Shown in pieces: positions 8,717-15,358 of a stretch of DNA of 33,033 nucleotides. Origin of the DNA: Phycisphaerales bacterium UBA7812 (GTDB lineage: Bacteria; Planctomycetota; Phycisphaerae; Phycisphaerales; UBA1924); NCBI GenBank assembly GCA_002480345.1, contig DLBY01000120.1, positions 1-33,033 of the forward strand, read 5' to 3'. The position numbers and the translations under genes were made by a program. The notes under the pieces are model-generated. The model made no database searches, was not told the origin of the DNA, and saw only the letters and a list, made by a program, of their open reading frames with translations. Numbering within the stretch: position 1 is the stretch's first letter; every line of letters starts with the position of its first letter.

Positions 8717-8754
8717 AAAAAAACAGGGAGCGGCCCCCGGAACAGAAAGGCCGC
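8717..8754 (-). terminator. Terminator-like hairpin reading on the minus strand behind mutS
   Basis: GCGGCC (8730-8735) and GGCCGC (8749-8754) form a six-pair stem. On the minus strand it is followed, after a short gap, by seven T (A7 at 8717-8723 on the plus strand). The genes on both sides are on the plus strand, so an intrinsic terminator of this orientation would act on antisense transcription into mutS. For plus-strand transcripts the hairpin has no U tract. Confidence 0.3.
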
Positions 8755-8811
8755 CCCCGAACGAAAGCTGGTTGCATCTGAAATTTCGGAAGCGCCCGAG
8801 GCGCCGATGCA

Positions 8812-8836
8812 CGGTCTAGGAAAATTTCCTAGACCG
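8812..8836. repeat. Perfect 25-bp palindrome in the mutS-mqnD gap
   Basis: CGGTCTAGGAAA (8812-8823) is mirrored exactly by TTTCCTAGACCG (8825-8836) around a single central A at 8824. There is no T tract after it, so it does not look like an intrinsic terminator. A symmetric site of this length 60-70 bases before the mqnD -10 element is more like an operator for a dimeric regulator, or a cruciform or RNA hairpin. No known binding-site family was recognised. Confidence 0.7.
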
Positions 8837-8845
8837 AAGATGACC

Positions 8846-8894
8846 GCCTGCACCCCAGAACCGCGGCGTCGTGCTTCCCGCGGATGTTGCAGGC
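8846..8894 (+). promoter_or_regulatory. Nested inverted repeats directly upstream of mqnD
   Basis: An outer pair GCCTGCA (8846-8852) / TGCAGGC (8888-8894) encloses an inner pair CCGCGG (8861-8866) / CCGCGG (8878-8883), with an 11-base apical loop and unequal internal loops of 8 and 4 bases. The right outer arm ends two bases before the candidate -10 TAGCGT (8896-8901). As DNA it could be a composite operator over the promoter. As RNA it would need a transcript starting further upstream and would then lie 13 bases before the start codon. Confidence 0.4.
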
Positions 8895-8895
8895 C

Positions 8896-8901
8896 TAGCG
8901 T
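8896..8901 (+). promoter_or_regulatory. -10-like element of mqnD
   Basis: TAGCGT ends six bases before the mqnD ATG at 8908. It has the TANNNT form and spacing seen before several other genes of the window. No -35 box was recognised and there is no good Shine-Dalgarno site between it and the ATG. Confidence 0.4.
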
Positions 8902-8907
8902 CGCCCG

Positions 8908-9855
8908 ATGACCATTCCTTTGCGCCTCGCCCACTCCCCCGATTCCGATGACCTGGTCATGTGGTGGCCGCTCACCGGCATGCGCACGCCCGACGGGAAT
9001 CCGCTCCCGGGGCCCCGCGGCGTCCCCCGAGTGAAGAGTGAACGCTTCGTGTTCGAGACCGTCGGCGAAGATGTCGAGACCCTGAACGCGGGCGTTCGAG
9101 CGGAGCGCGACCTGCCCTTCGACGCGACCGCGATCTCCGCGGCAACCTATCCGTACATCGCCGACCGTTGGGCCATCACCCGTTGTGGTGGGTCGTTCGG
9201 CGAGGGCTATGGGCCGCGACTCGTTGCGCGGGAGGACTCGCCCATCCGCTCTCCCGATGCGTTGCGTGGGAAGATCATCGCCGTGCCGGGGATCGGCACC
9301 AGCGCGTTCCTCGCGCTCTCGATGATGATCGGGGGCACCCAGGGTGATCGGGGGTTCGAGCCCATCGCGACACTGTTCAGCGATGTCCCCGGGCTGGTGC
9401 TCGACGGGAAGGCCGACGCGGGGCTGCTGATCCACGAGGCGCAGCTCACCTTCGCTCAGATGGGGCTCCGTGAGGTCGCGAATCTGGGAACCTGGTGGGC
9501 GCGCGCGCAGCCGGGTCCGGAGGACCTCCCCCTCCCGCTCGGGCTGAATGTGATCCGGCGTGATCTGGATGACCGGTTCGGGTCGGGCTCGTGCGCCGAA
9601 GTCAGCGCGCTGCTTTCCGAGAGCGTGCGGTACGCGACCGAACATCTCGACGAGAGCAAGGCGTATCTCCGCCTGCACAGCGCCGACCGCCCCGAATGGG
9701 ACGACGATGAACTCGTTGAGCGGTACCTGTCGATGTATGTGAGCCGCCTGAGCGTGGACATGGGCGAGCGGGGCGAGCGGGCCCTCGCGACCTTCCTCGG
9801 ACTCGGCGCCGACCGCGGGTTCGTCCCCCGCTGCGGGTCGATCACGGTGCTGTGA
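8908..9855 (+). CDS. mqnD: 1,4-dihydroxy-6-naphthoate synthase (futalosine pathway)
   Basis: MqnD converts cyclic de-hypoxanthine futalosine to 1,4-dihydroxy-6-naphthoate, a step of the alternative route to menaquinone. The 315-residue protein has the periplasmic-binding-protein-like fold of the MqnA/MqnD family: HSPDSDDLVMWW at the N-terminus, DATAISAATYPYIADRW (about 72-88), the GIGTSAFLALSM loop (128-139), and ADAGLLIHEAQLTF with His176 in the position of the family's catalytic histidine. The segment LPLPLGLNVIRRDL favours MqnD over MqnA. MqnA, MqnB and MqnC are not in the window. The start at ATG 8908 puts the Ser-Pro-Asp-x-Asp motif ten residues in, as expected. The gene sits behind a palindrome and a nested inverted repeat that could regulate it. 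Confidence 0.9.
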   Translation: MTIPLRLAHSPDSDDLVMWWPLTGMRTPDGNPLPGPRGVPRVKSERFVFETVGEDVETLNAGVRAERDLPFDATAISAATYPYIADRWAITRCGGSFGEGYGPRLVAREDSPIRSPDALRGKIIAVPGIGTSAFLALSMMIGGTQGDRGFEPIATLFSDVPGLVLDGKADAGLLIHEAQLTFAQMGLREVANLGTWWARAQPGPEDLPLPLGLNVIRRDLDDRFGSGSCAEVSALLSESVRYATEHLDESKAYLRLHSADRPEWDDDELVERYLSMYVSRLSVDMGERGERALATFLGLGADRGFVPRCGSITVL

Positions 9856-9878
9856 GCCCCCTCGCCCGCCTTCCCCGC

Positions 9879-9884
9879 TACCAT
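9879..9884 (+). promoter_or_regulatory. -10-like element of the Nudix gene
   Basis: TACCAT ends eight bases before the ATG at 9893, in the 37-base gap after mqnD. It has the same TANNNT form and near-start spacing as other first genes here. No ribosome site is visible in the gap. Confidence 0.35.
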
Positions 9885-9892
9885 CGCGTTCC

Positions 9893-10426
9893 ATGCCCGA
9901 GCCCCTTCCCTACAAACTGGCCTGCCTGTGTGACCTGCGGGACGAGCAGGGGCGGATCTTGCTGATCCACCGGGAGCGTGCGCCCAACAAGGGCCTCTGC
10001 AGCCCGATCGGCGGCAAACTCGACATGCACACGGGCGAGAGCCCCGCGCAGTGCGCCCAGCGGGAGATCATGGAAGAAGCGGGGATCCGACTCCCGATCG
10101 AACGCCTCCATCTGGGCGGACTGATCGCGGAAACCGCGTTCGAGGGCACCGGGCACTGGCTTCTCTTTTACTACCGCGTCCTCGGGGCGGTGAGTTCGGT
10201 CACGGATGTCCCCGAGCAGGACATCCCGGAGGGCCGGCTCGCCTGGCACCATCCCAGCGAACTGGAAAGCCTGCCCCTGCCCGAGACCGATCGCAAGGTC
10301 ATCTGGCCCATGATCACCAAGCACGACGGCGGGGGTGATCGCCCGGGCTTCTTTGCCCTGCACATCGACTGCACGGACATGGGCGGCATCACCTGGACGG
10401 TCGAGGAGTCGTTTCCTCCCGCCTGA
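9893..10426 (+). CDS. Nudix hydrolase
   Basis: A 177-residue protein of the Nudix superfamily, which hydrolyses nucleoside diphosphates linked to another group. The Nudix box is at about residues 40-66: GGKLDMHTGES followed by REIMEEAGI, giving the metal-binding R-E-x-x-E-E. The stretch between the first glycine and the first glutamate is two residues longer than the classical GX5E spacing. The N-terminus (YKLACLCDLRDEQGRILLIHRER) is the usual first strands, and KGLCSPIGGKL places it near MutT/8-oxo-dGTP-type subfamilies. The substrate cannot be told from sequence. Its position two genes after mutS would fit nucleotide-pool cleaning, but that is only suggestive. It follows mqnD by 37 bases and may have its own promoter. 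Confidence 0.88.
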   Translation: MPEPLPYKLACLCDLRDEQGRILLIHRERAPNKGLCSPIGGKLDMHTGESPAQCAQREIMEEAGIRLPIERLHLGGLIAETAFEGTGHWLLFYYRVLGAVSSVTDVPEQDIPEGRLAWHHPSELESLPLPETDRKVIWPMITKHDGGGDRPGFFALHIDCTDMGGITWTVEESFPPA

Positions 10427-10461
10427 GCGGTGTCGGCGCGTCGAGCGGATCCGGGCGCCGC

Positions 10462-10467
10462 TATTCT
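10462..10467 (+). promoter_or_regulatory. -10-like element upstream of the NfeD/FloA operon
   Basis: TATTCT lies 5 bases before an ATG at 10473 that opens a short frame, and about 130 bases before the likely nfeD start. It is the best -10 match in the gap after the Nudix gene. No -35 was recognised. Confidence 0.35.
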
Positions 10468-10472
10468 GAAAG

Positions 10473-10580
10473 ATGGGGCCGCCGAGCAACCGACGGGCCC
10501 CGGTGCCGAATCATCGGTGGGTGCAATGCCTGCTCCTCGGCTCGAGGTCGGTTTGGCCCACGAGGCTTTGGAGGGTGTGA
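10473..10580 (+). CDS. Possible 35-residue leader ORF before the long nfeD gene
   Basis: ATG 10473 follows TATTCT by five bases, and the frame runs 35 codons to TGA at 10578-10580, 20 bases before the chosen nfeD start at 10601. The predicted peptide (starting MGPPSNRRAPVPNHRW) is basic and tryptophan-rich near its end and matches nothing I know. Its stop lies in the first of two imperfect copies of GGCTTTGG(G)AGGGTGTG (about 10564-10599), the second of which holds the nfeD ribosome site. It may be a translated leader peptide or simply chance. Confidence 0.2.
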   Translation: MGPPSNRRAPVPNHRWVQCLLLGSRSVWPTRLWRV

Positions 10581-10600
10581 GTGGCTTTGGGAGGGTGTGC

Positions 10601-12565
10601 ATGGAGCCTGATCGGCTGAGCGCCGGAACGCTGAACACGGGGATGGCGGGGTGGCCCCCTCTCCGGCGCGCGCTGTCGCTGCTGTGCGCACTGATCGCGA
10701 TCGCGCCGGTCTTCGCCCAAACCGCGTCGTCTTCGGATTCGCCCGACGAGGGGGGGACCGCGCCCGCGGCGCAGTCCATCCCCGCCTCACGGCAGGCGGA
10801 TCGGGTCGTGGTCATCACGCTCGAGGGCGAGATCGACCAATGGACCGAGCGGAGCGTCAAGCGACGCATCGAGCAGGCGGAGCAGAGCGGCGCCGACGCG
10901 GTCGTGATCGAGATCGATTCTCCGGGCGGCGAGGTCGGCGCGGTCCTGGAGATCTGCAACGCGATCAAGGGGTCGTCGGTCACGAACACGGTCGCGTGGG
11001 TCCACCCGGACGCCTATTCCGGCGGCGCGATCATCGCGCTCGCGTGCGGGGAGATCGTCACCACGAGCCCCGCGAGCATGGGTGACGCGTTCCCGATCAC
11101 TTTCGGGCCCCAAGGCGTCCGGGGGCTGAGCCCCGATGAGCGGACGAAATTCCTCCCCCCGCTGCTCACGGAGGTCGCGGACTCCGCCCGCCGCAACGGG
11201 TACGACGAGTTCCTCGTTCAGGCGATGGTCGTCGATGGCATCGAACTCTGGAGCGTGACGGACTCGGAAACGGGCGAGCGGTGGTTCATCAACGAGCGCG
11301 AATACCGGGTGCTGTTCGAGGACGAGCCGCCGCGCGGGAAGCCCGTGCTCACGAGCGTGACGGGGGGGCGTGCGAGCGAGCAGGCCGCGTCGCGGCCCGA
11401 ACCGCAGCCACAGAGCGAGAGGACGGGGAGCGAGGAGACGGGGGAAGACAGCGCGGACGCACCATCGACCCAGCGTGATGACCCCATCGCGTCTGAGTCG
11501 TCCGGAGTGGGTGCGCCTTCTGAAGATCCGACCTCGTTCACGCCTGCGAGCCCGGGGCTGGCGGATCTCTCGGATTCCGCGAGCGAGGGCCTGACGAGCC
11601 GATCGACGCGACCGACCTTCCGCGATGCGGACCGGGGGCGGTATGTCGATCCGGTCTACATCGCGGACGGCACGGGCCCGATCGTGCTCCGCGACGACCA
11701 GATGCTCGCCTTCGGCTTTACGAGCGCGATCATCGAGAACGACGCGGAGTTGAAGGCCTTCTTCGGCGCGAAGGAGTTGGTGCGCACCGAGCCCACCTGG
11801 TCGGAGGTGATGGTCAAGGCGATGATGCACCCCGTTGTCCGCGGCGTGCTGATCGTCGTGCTCCTCGTGGGGCTGTTCATCGAGATGAGCAGCCCGGGGG
11901 TGGTGGTGCCCGGCGCGGTCGCGGGGGCGGCGCTCGTCGGGCTGCTCGCTCCCCCCATGCTCGTGGGCATGGCGGGCTGGTGGGAGGTTGTCGCGATCGC
12001 GGGCGGCATCGCCTGCCTGCTCATCGAGTTGCTGGTGATCCCGGGGTTCGGTGTCTTCGGGGTGCTCGGGCTCGTCTCGCTCTTCGTCGGCATGGTGGGC
12101 ACCTTCATCCCCGATGGGACAGGGGGGCTCTTCGGACCCGGGGATGCGGGCGACGATCTCTTCGGCGGCGTCGCCACGATCCTTCTCTCGACGACTACAG
12201 CGGGGATCGCGATCTACTTCATCGCGCGGCACTTCGGGTCCATCCCGCTGCTGGGCAGACTGATTCTCCAGGACGCGTCGTCATCCGATGACAACCCCGA
12301 TGCCGATCTGCTCGCGATGCGGCCCGCCCCCGAGGAACGCGTGGGCGTCGGTGATCAAGGCGTCGCGGCTTCCGACCTCCGGCCCTCGGGGCGAGCAAAG
12401 ATCAATGGTGAGATCGTCGACGCGATCGCGGAGCGGGGATATATCGAGGACGGCGATCCGGTCGAAGTCGTCGCACGCCGCGGGTTCAGCTGGGTGGTCC
12501 GCCCGCCTAGGACGAGCCGGCCGAGCGGCGACTTGGGTGAGATTCAGGAGAATGCCGACTCATGA
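10601..12565 (+). CDS. Long NfeD: ClpP-like membrane-bound serine protease with NfeD domain
   Basis: Start ATG 10601 is chosen over upstream in-frame ATGs because GGGAGG lies just before it and a signal sequence follows (PLRRALSLLCALIAIAPVFA). About 654 residues. The N-terminal domain (about 66-235) is the ClpP-class protease of NfeD1b/YqeZ proteins: VVVITLEGEID, VIEIDSPGGEVGA, then AYSGGAII with Ser140 as likely nucleophile and Lys183 (DERTKF) as likely base, 43 residues on. A Ser/Pro/Glu-rich linker (about 245-350) follows, then a block of hydrophobic helices (about 407-545, e.g. GVLIVVLLVGLFIE and VVAIAGGIACLLIELLVIPGFG), and a C-terminal OB-fold (GRAKINGEIVDAIAERGYIEDGD, residues about 600-654). 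Such proteins work with FloA/stomatin partners, and floA lies three genes downstream. The stop overlaps the next start as ATGA. Confidence 0.9.
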   Translation: MEPDRLSAGTLNTGMAGWPPLRRALSLLCALIAIAPVFAQTASSSDSPDEGGTAPAAQSIPASRQADRVVVITLEGEIDQWTERSVKRRIEQAEQSGADAVVIEIDSPGGEVGAVLEICNAIKGSSVTNTVAWVHPDAYSGGAIIALACGEIVTTSPASMGDAFPITFGPQGVRGLSPDERTKFLPPLLTEVADSARRNGYDEFLVQAMVVDGIELWSVTDSETGERWFINEREYRVLFEDEPPRGKPVLTSVTGGRASEQAASRPEPQPQSERTGSEETGEDSADAPSTQRDDPIASESSGVGAPSEDPTSFTPASPGLADLSDSASEGLTSRSTRPTFRDADRGRYVDPVYIADGTGPIVLRDDQMLAFGFTSAIIENDAELKAFFGAKELVRTEPTWSEVMVKAMMHPVVRGVLIVVLLVGLFIEMSSPGVVVPGAVAGAALVGLLAPPMLVGMAGWWEVVAIAGGIACLLIELLVIPGFGVFGVLGLVSLFVGMVGTFIPDGTGGLFGPGDAGDDLFGGVATILLSTTTAGIAIYFIARHFGSIPLLGRLILQDASSSDDNPDADLLAMRPAPEERVGVGDQGVAASDLRPSGRAKINGEIVDAIAERGYIEDGDPVEVVARRGFSWVVRPPRTSRPSGDLGEIQENADS

Positions 12566-13077
12566 GTTCCGACGCAATGCTGATCTGGGGCCTCGCGCTG
12601 ATGGCGGTCTCGATCGTCCTGATCGTGGTGGAGGTCTTCGTGCCCTCGGGCGGGATCATCGCGGTGGTCTCCGCGATCTGCGCCATCGGTGGAGTCGGCA
12701 TGCTCTGGCGCTACGAAACGATCTGGGGCATCACGGGCCTGCTCACGATGCTTGTGCTGGGCCCGATGGCGCTCGCGTTCGCATTCAAGATGCTCCCCCA
12801 CACGCCCGTCGGTCGCGCGATCCTGGGCGGGCGGTCCGAGGAAGAACTCGAAGAAATGCAACGCTCGGAGCGCGAGCTCGCTCTGCGACGGAAGGCGCTC
12901 GTGGGTCTGGAAGGCGTGGCGCTGACGGACATGCGACCCGTCGGCGAGGTCGAGATCGATACGCCGGACGGCCCGGAGACGATCGAGGCCTTCGCCGAGC
13001 ATGACTGGATCGAATCGGGCGAGCGTGTCGTCGTCACCGCCGCGAGCGGGCTGGAGATCAAGGTCCGGAGGGCCTGA
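12562..13077 (+). CDS. Short NfeD-family membrane protein
   Basis: A 171-residue NfeD protein without a protease domain. Two or three hydrophobic helices occupy residues 6-75 (IWGLALMAVSIVLIVVEVFV with the typical PSGGIIAV turn, and GITGLLTMLVLGPMALAFAF). A charged helix follows (RSEEELEEMQRSERELALRRKALVG), then a C-terminal OB-fold-like region (about 110-171: GVALTDMRPVGEVEID and HDWIESGERVVVTAASGLEIKVRRA). The start overlaps the stop of the long nfeD as ATGA, indicating translational coupling. Pairs of long and short NfeD next to a flotillin are a known arrangement. It is likely an accessory of the FloA membrane assembly. Confidence 0.88.
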   Translation: MSSDAMLIWGLALMAVSIVLIVVEVFVPSGGIIAVVSAICAIGGVGMLWRYETIWGITGLLTMLVLGPMALAFAFKMLPHTPVGRAILGGRSEEELEEMQRSERELALRRKALVGLEGVALTDMRPVGEVEIDTPDGPETIEAFAEHDWIESGERVVVTAASGLEIKVRRA

Positions 13078-13088
13078 GGGGAACCGGC

Positions 13089-13517
13089 GTGTCACCGATG
13101 ACCGCGATCCAACTGTTCGTTGTCCTGTTCGTGGCCGCGTTGTTCTACGCGACGGTTCACCGGGTGATCGGGCTCTGGCTACAGGCGAAACTCATGAAGG
13201 CTCCCGTTTCCTTCAGCGAGCTCTACGCAATGGGCTTCCGGAAGAGCGATTCGCGGATCGTCGTGCTGAGCTACATTCGGGCGAAGCGGGCCGGCGTCGA
13301 GATCCCGGTCCGCGCGCTCGAATCACACGACCTCTCCGGCGGGAATGTCCCGAGCGTCGTCAGCGCACTCATCGCCGCCGACAAAGCGGGCATTCCCCTG
13401 ACCGCGGACGAGGCGTTCGCGATGGATCTCAGGGGCACCGATCCGCTCGGCGTTGTCAATGATGCCGTGATGGGCACCGGAGGGGCGGGCCAGACCGCGT
13501 CCCGGGAGAGAATCTGA
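13089..13517 (+). CDS. Stand-alone FloA N-terminal-like protein (truncated paralogue)
   Basis: 142 residues from GTG 13089, which has GAGGGG seven bases upstream; an ATG three codons later lacks such a site. A membrane helix (AIQLFVVLFVAALFYATV, about 6-23) is followed by a segment that aligns without gaps to residues 26-128 of the FloA encoded next. Shared blocks include GLWxQAxLxKA, FRKxDxRIxVLSxIRAxRAG and VPxVVSALIAAxKA. By hand count about 56 of 103 aligned positions are identical. It then ends (NDAVMGTGGAGQTASRERI), lacking the SPFH core and coiled coil. It has a good ribosome site and an intact frame, so it looks like a functional small paralogue rather than debris. It probably sits in the membrane and may mix with FloA oligomers; that role is inference. 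Confidence 0.8.
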   Translation: MSPMTAIQLFVVLFVAALFYATVHRVIGLWLQAKLMKAPVSFSELYAMGFRKSDSRIVVLSYIRAKRAGVEIPVRALESHDLSGGNVPSVVSALIAADKAGIPLTADEAFAMDLRGTDPLGVVNDAVMGTGGAGQTASRERI

Positions 13518-13533
13518 AGCCCGTCCCGACCGG

Positions 13534-13539
13534 TATACT
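13534..13539 (+). promoter_or_regulatory. Possible internal promoter before floA
   Basis: TATACT (five of six to TATAAT) lies in the 69-base gap between the small paralogue and floA, 47 bases before the TTG start. No -35 box was recognised. It could give floA its own transcript in addition to read-through from the nfeD genes. Confidence 0.3.
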
Positions 13540-13586
13540 CCCCTGTACGGCATCCCGTCTCGCAGCTCGGACCACGGAGAACAGCC

Positions 13587-14597
13587 TTGCCCGACATCGT
13601 GCTCATCATCGCCGGCATCGTCGGCCTTCTCGTCCTTATCGTCATCATCGCGATTCTGTGGCAGTTCCTGGGTCTCTGGTTCCAGGCGCTGCTCAGCAAG
13701 GCGAGCGTGGGCATGGGCGACCTGATCGGTATGCGCTTCCGGAAGGTTGATGCCCGGATCATCGTGCTGAGCCGGATCCGCGCGGTCCGCGCCGGTATCC
13801 CGATCAGCACCGCCCAACTCGAGGAGCACTACCTTGCCGGCGGCCGCGTCCCGAATGTCGTCAGCGCGTTGATCGCCGCCCAGAAGGCACGGATCGAACT
13901 GGACTGGAACACGGCGTGCTCGATCGACCTCGCGGGGCGCGACATCCTCGACGCGGTGAACACCTCTGTGAACCCGAAGGTCATCGACTGCCCCAGCCGC
14001 GAGGGCGGGAAGACGACGATCGACGCGGTCGCGAAGGACGGCATCCAGCTCAAGGCACGGGCCCGCGTGACCGTGCGGACGAACCTCGCCCGGCTTGTCG
14101 GCGGTGCGACGGAAGAAACCGTGGTGGCCCGCGTCGGCGAGGGCATTGTTTCCTCGATCGGCTCGGCAAACTCCCACAAGGATGTGCTTGAGAACCCTGA
14201 CAATATCTCCAAGACCGTGATGGCCCGCGGCCTCGACGCCGGCACCGCGTTCGAGATCCTCTCGATCGACATCGCGGATGTGGATGTCGGGCAGAACATC
14301 GGCGCGGCGCTCCAGGCCGATCAGGCCGAGGCGGATACCAAACGATTCCAAGCGGAGGCGGAGCAGCGCCGCGCGATGGCGACCGCGCAGGAGCAAGAGT
14401 TCCGCGCCGAGGAACAGAAGAACAAGGCGATCGTCGTGCTTGCGGAGGCGGAGGTTCCCAAGGCAATGGCGGAGGCCTTCCGCAGCGGGAACATGGGCAT
14501 CATGGACTATTACCGCATGAAAAATGTCGTCGCGGACACCGACATGCGGCAGTCGATCGCCAACCCGGGCGGCGAGAACGGGCAGAGCGGCTCCTGA
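13587..14597 (+). CDS. floA: Flotillin-like protein FloA
   Basis: A 336-residue flotillin-like scaffold of membrane microdomains. Start is TTG 13587, with GGAG eight bases upstream; no later start would keep the membrane anchor. Residues 4-27 form a strongly hydrophobic hairpin or helix (IVLIIAGIVGLLVLIVIIAI). The FloA-specific region GGRVPNVVSALIAAQKA (about 84-100) follows, then the SPFH domain (about 125-245: KDGIQLKARARVTVRTNL and GEGIVSSIGS). A long Ala/Glu/Gln-rich coiled coil (about 250-305: QADQAEADTKRFQAEAEQRR) drives oligomerisation. The C-terminus (GNMGIMDYYRMKNVVADTDMR) is the family's conserved tail. In other bacteria the homologue lies directly next to the long nfeD; here a short nfeD and a FloA fragment sit between. 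Confidence 0.95.
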   Translation: MPDIVLIIAGIVGLLVLIVIIAILWQFLGLWFQALLSKASVGMGDLIGMRFRKVDARIIVLSRIRAVRAGIPISTAQLEEHYLAGGRVPNVVSALIAAQKARIELDWNTACSIDLAGRDILDAVNTSVNPKVIDCPSREGGKTTIDAVAKDGIQLKARARVTVRTNLARLVGGATEETVVARVGEGIVSSIGSANSHKDVLENPDNISKTVMARGLDAGTAFEILSIDIADVDVGQNIGAALQADQAEADTKRFQAEAEQRRAMATAQEQEFRAEEQKNKAIVVLAEAEVPKAMAEAFRSGNMGIMDYYRMKNVVADTDMRQSIANPGGENGQSGS

Positions 14598-14663
14598 GTT
14601 GGCCCACCCTAGCGGACGCCTTTCAATCCGTTCTCAAACCGAACTGTGTTCGAATAGTCGCGC

Positions 14664-15350
14664 TCAATCGAGCGATCCGCTCGCTCGCTCGCGTCGGGCG
14701 GCACGCTCGAGCAGCGCCCGGATCCCGACGCGGGCCGATCGTTCACGCTCGGGGAACGCGGGCTGAGCCGGCGCACCCGGGTCCATCCGCCCGTCCAAGC
14801 GGAGTCCGTTCGACGGATCGCCCGATGGGCCTTCTCCGGGCCCGATCCCGAGCGCCGTCGACGAAGCGAGCCCAGGCTCACCGATGATGAACCGCGTGTC
14901 GGGGGGGATGAGGGGGAGGTCACCCATGGGGGTCCCCACATAGGCCGACCGCGGGAAGACCGCCGTGATGCCCCCGTCGCGTCGAGCGAAGATCGCCGAG
15001 CCATCGGGGGCCATCGCGCGGTAGAGCATCCCGAAGTTCTGGTCGAGCCTGAGCGGCGTGGGGAGCACCCGTGCCTGCAACCCGAGAGGGCCCAGGTCCG
15101 CGGCCCCCGGGTCGATGGGCTCGAGACGATCCCACGCGCTGCCGGCGCGGTACTCGGGGCTGTAGGGATGTGTCCCGCCCAGGTATGCCTGCCCGAAGAC
15201 CATCGGCGCGCCGCATGCCAGTGCGGCGACGGCACCGATGGTGGTCGCACCACGCCCCGCCTTTGCCGATGCCTTGTGTGTCCGGCTGTGTTCCACCTGC
15301 ACCACCTGATGCACTCTATCGGCCTCCCGATCGGCGGGCTCGCGTCGCAT
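14664..15350 (-). CDS. Unknown exported protein, last gene of the GT2-ExbD-TonB operon
   Basis: Reads from ATG 15350, eight bases after the previous gene's stop, to a stop at 14664; about 228 residues. A TTG two codons earlier and a GTG at 15296 (AGGTGG five bases before) are alternative starts. The GTG version would put the hydrophobic segment (GATTIGAVAALACGAPMVFGQA) closer to the N-terminus as a signal peptide. The mature part contains short beta-like phrases (NFGMLYRAMAPDGSAIFARR, GGITAVFPRSAYVGTPMGDL, PPDTRFIIGEP) and ends in an Arg-rich helix (RVGIRALLERAARRERASG). I recognise no domain. Position after exbD and the TonB-like gene suggests a role in the same envelope process, but nothing in the sequence shows what it does. 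Confidence 0.6.
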   Translation of the reverse strand: MRREPADREADRVHQVVQVEHSRTHKASAKAGRGATTIGAVAALACGAPMVFGQAYLGGTHPYSPEYRAGSAWDRLEPIDPGAADLGPLGLQARVLPTPLRLDQNFGMLYRAMAPDGSAIFARRDGGITAVFPRSAYVGTPMGDLPLIPPDTRFIIGEPGLASSTALGIGPGEGPSGDPSNGLRLDGRMDPGAPAQPAFPERERSARVGIRALLERAARRERASGSLD

Positions 15351-15358
15351 CCCCAAAG

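Noticed and set aside
6888..8777. Long open frame antisense to mutS (over 600 codons)
   Set aside because: Arg/Gly/Leu/Ala-rich shadow of a clearly conserved gene on the other strand; a high-GC artefact. The same applies to long antisense frames over manC (23702-25447), the TPR peptidase (29605-31134) and nfeD (10787-12232).
9893..10426. Assigning the Nudix protein as MutT because mutS is nearby
   Set aside because: The Nudix box is intact but has a two-residue insertion and no substrate-specific residues can be named, so only the superfamily is stated.
10430..10600. In-frame upstream starts of the long NfeD
   Set aside because: They lack ribosome sites and would place 50 or more non-conserved residues before the signal sequence.
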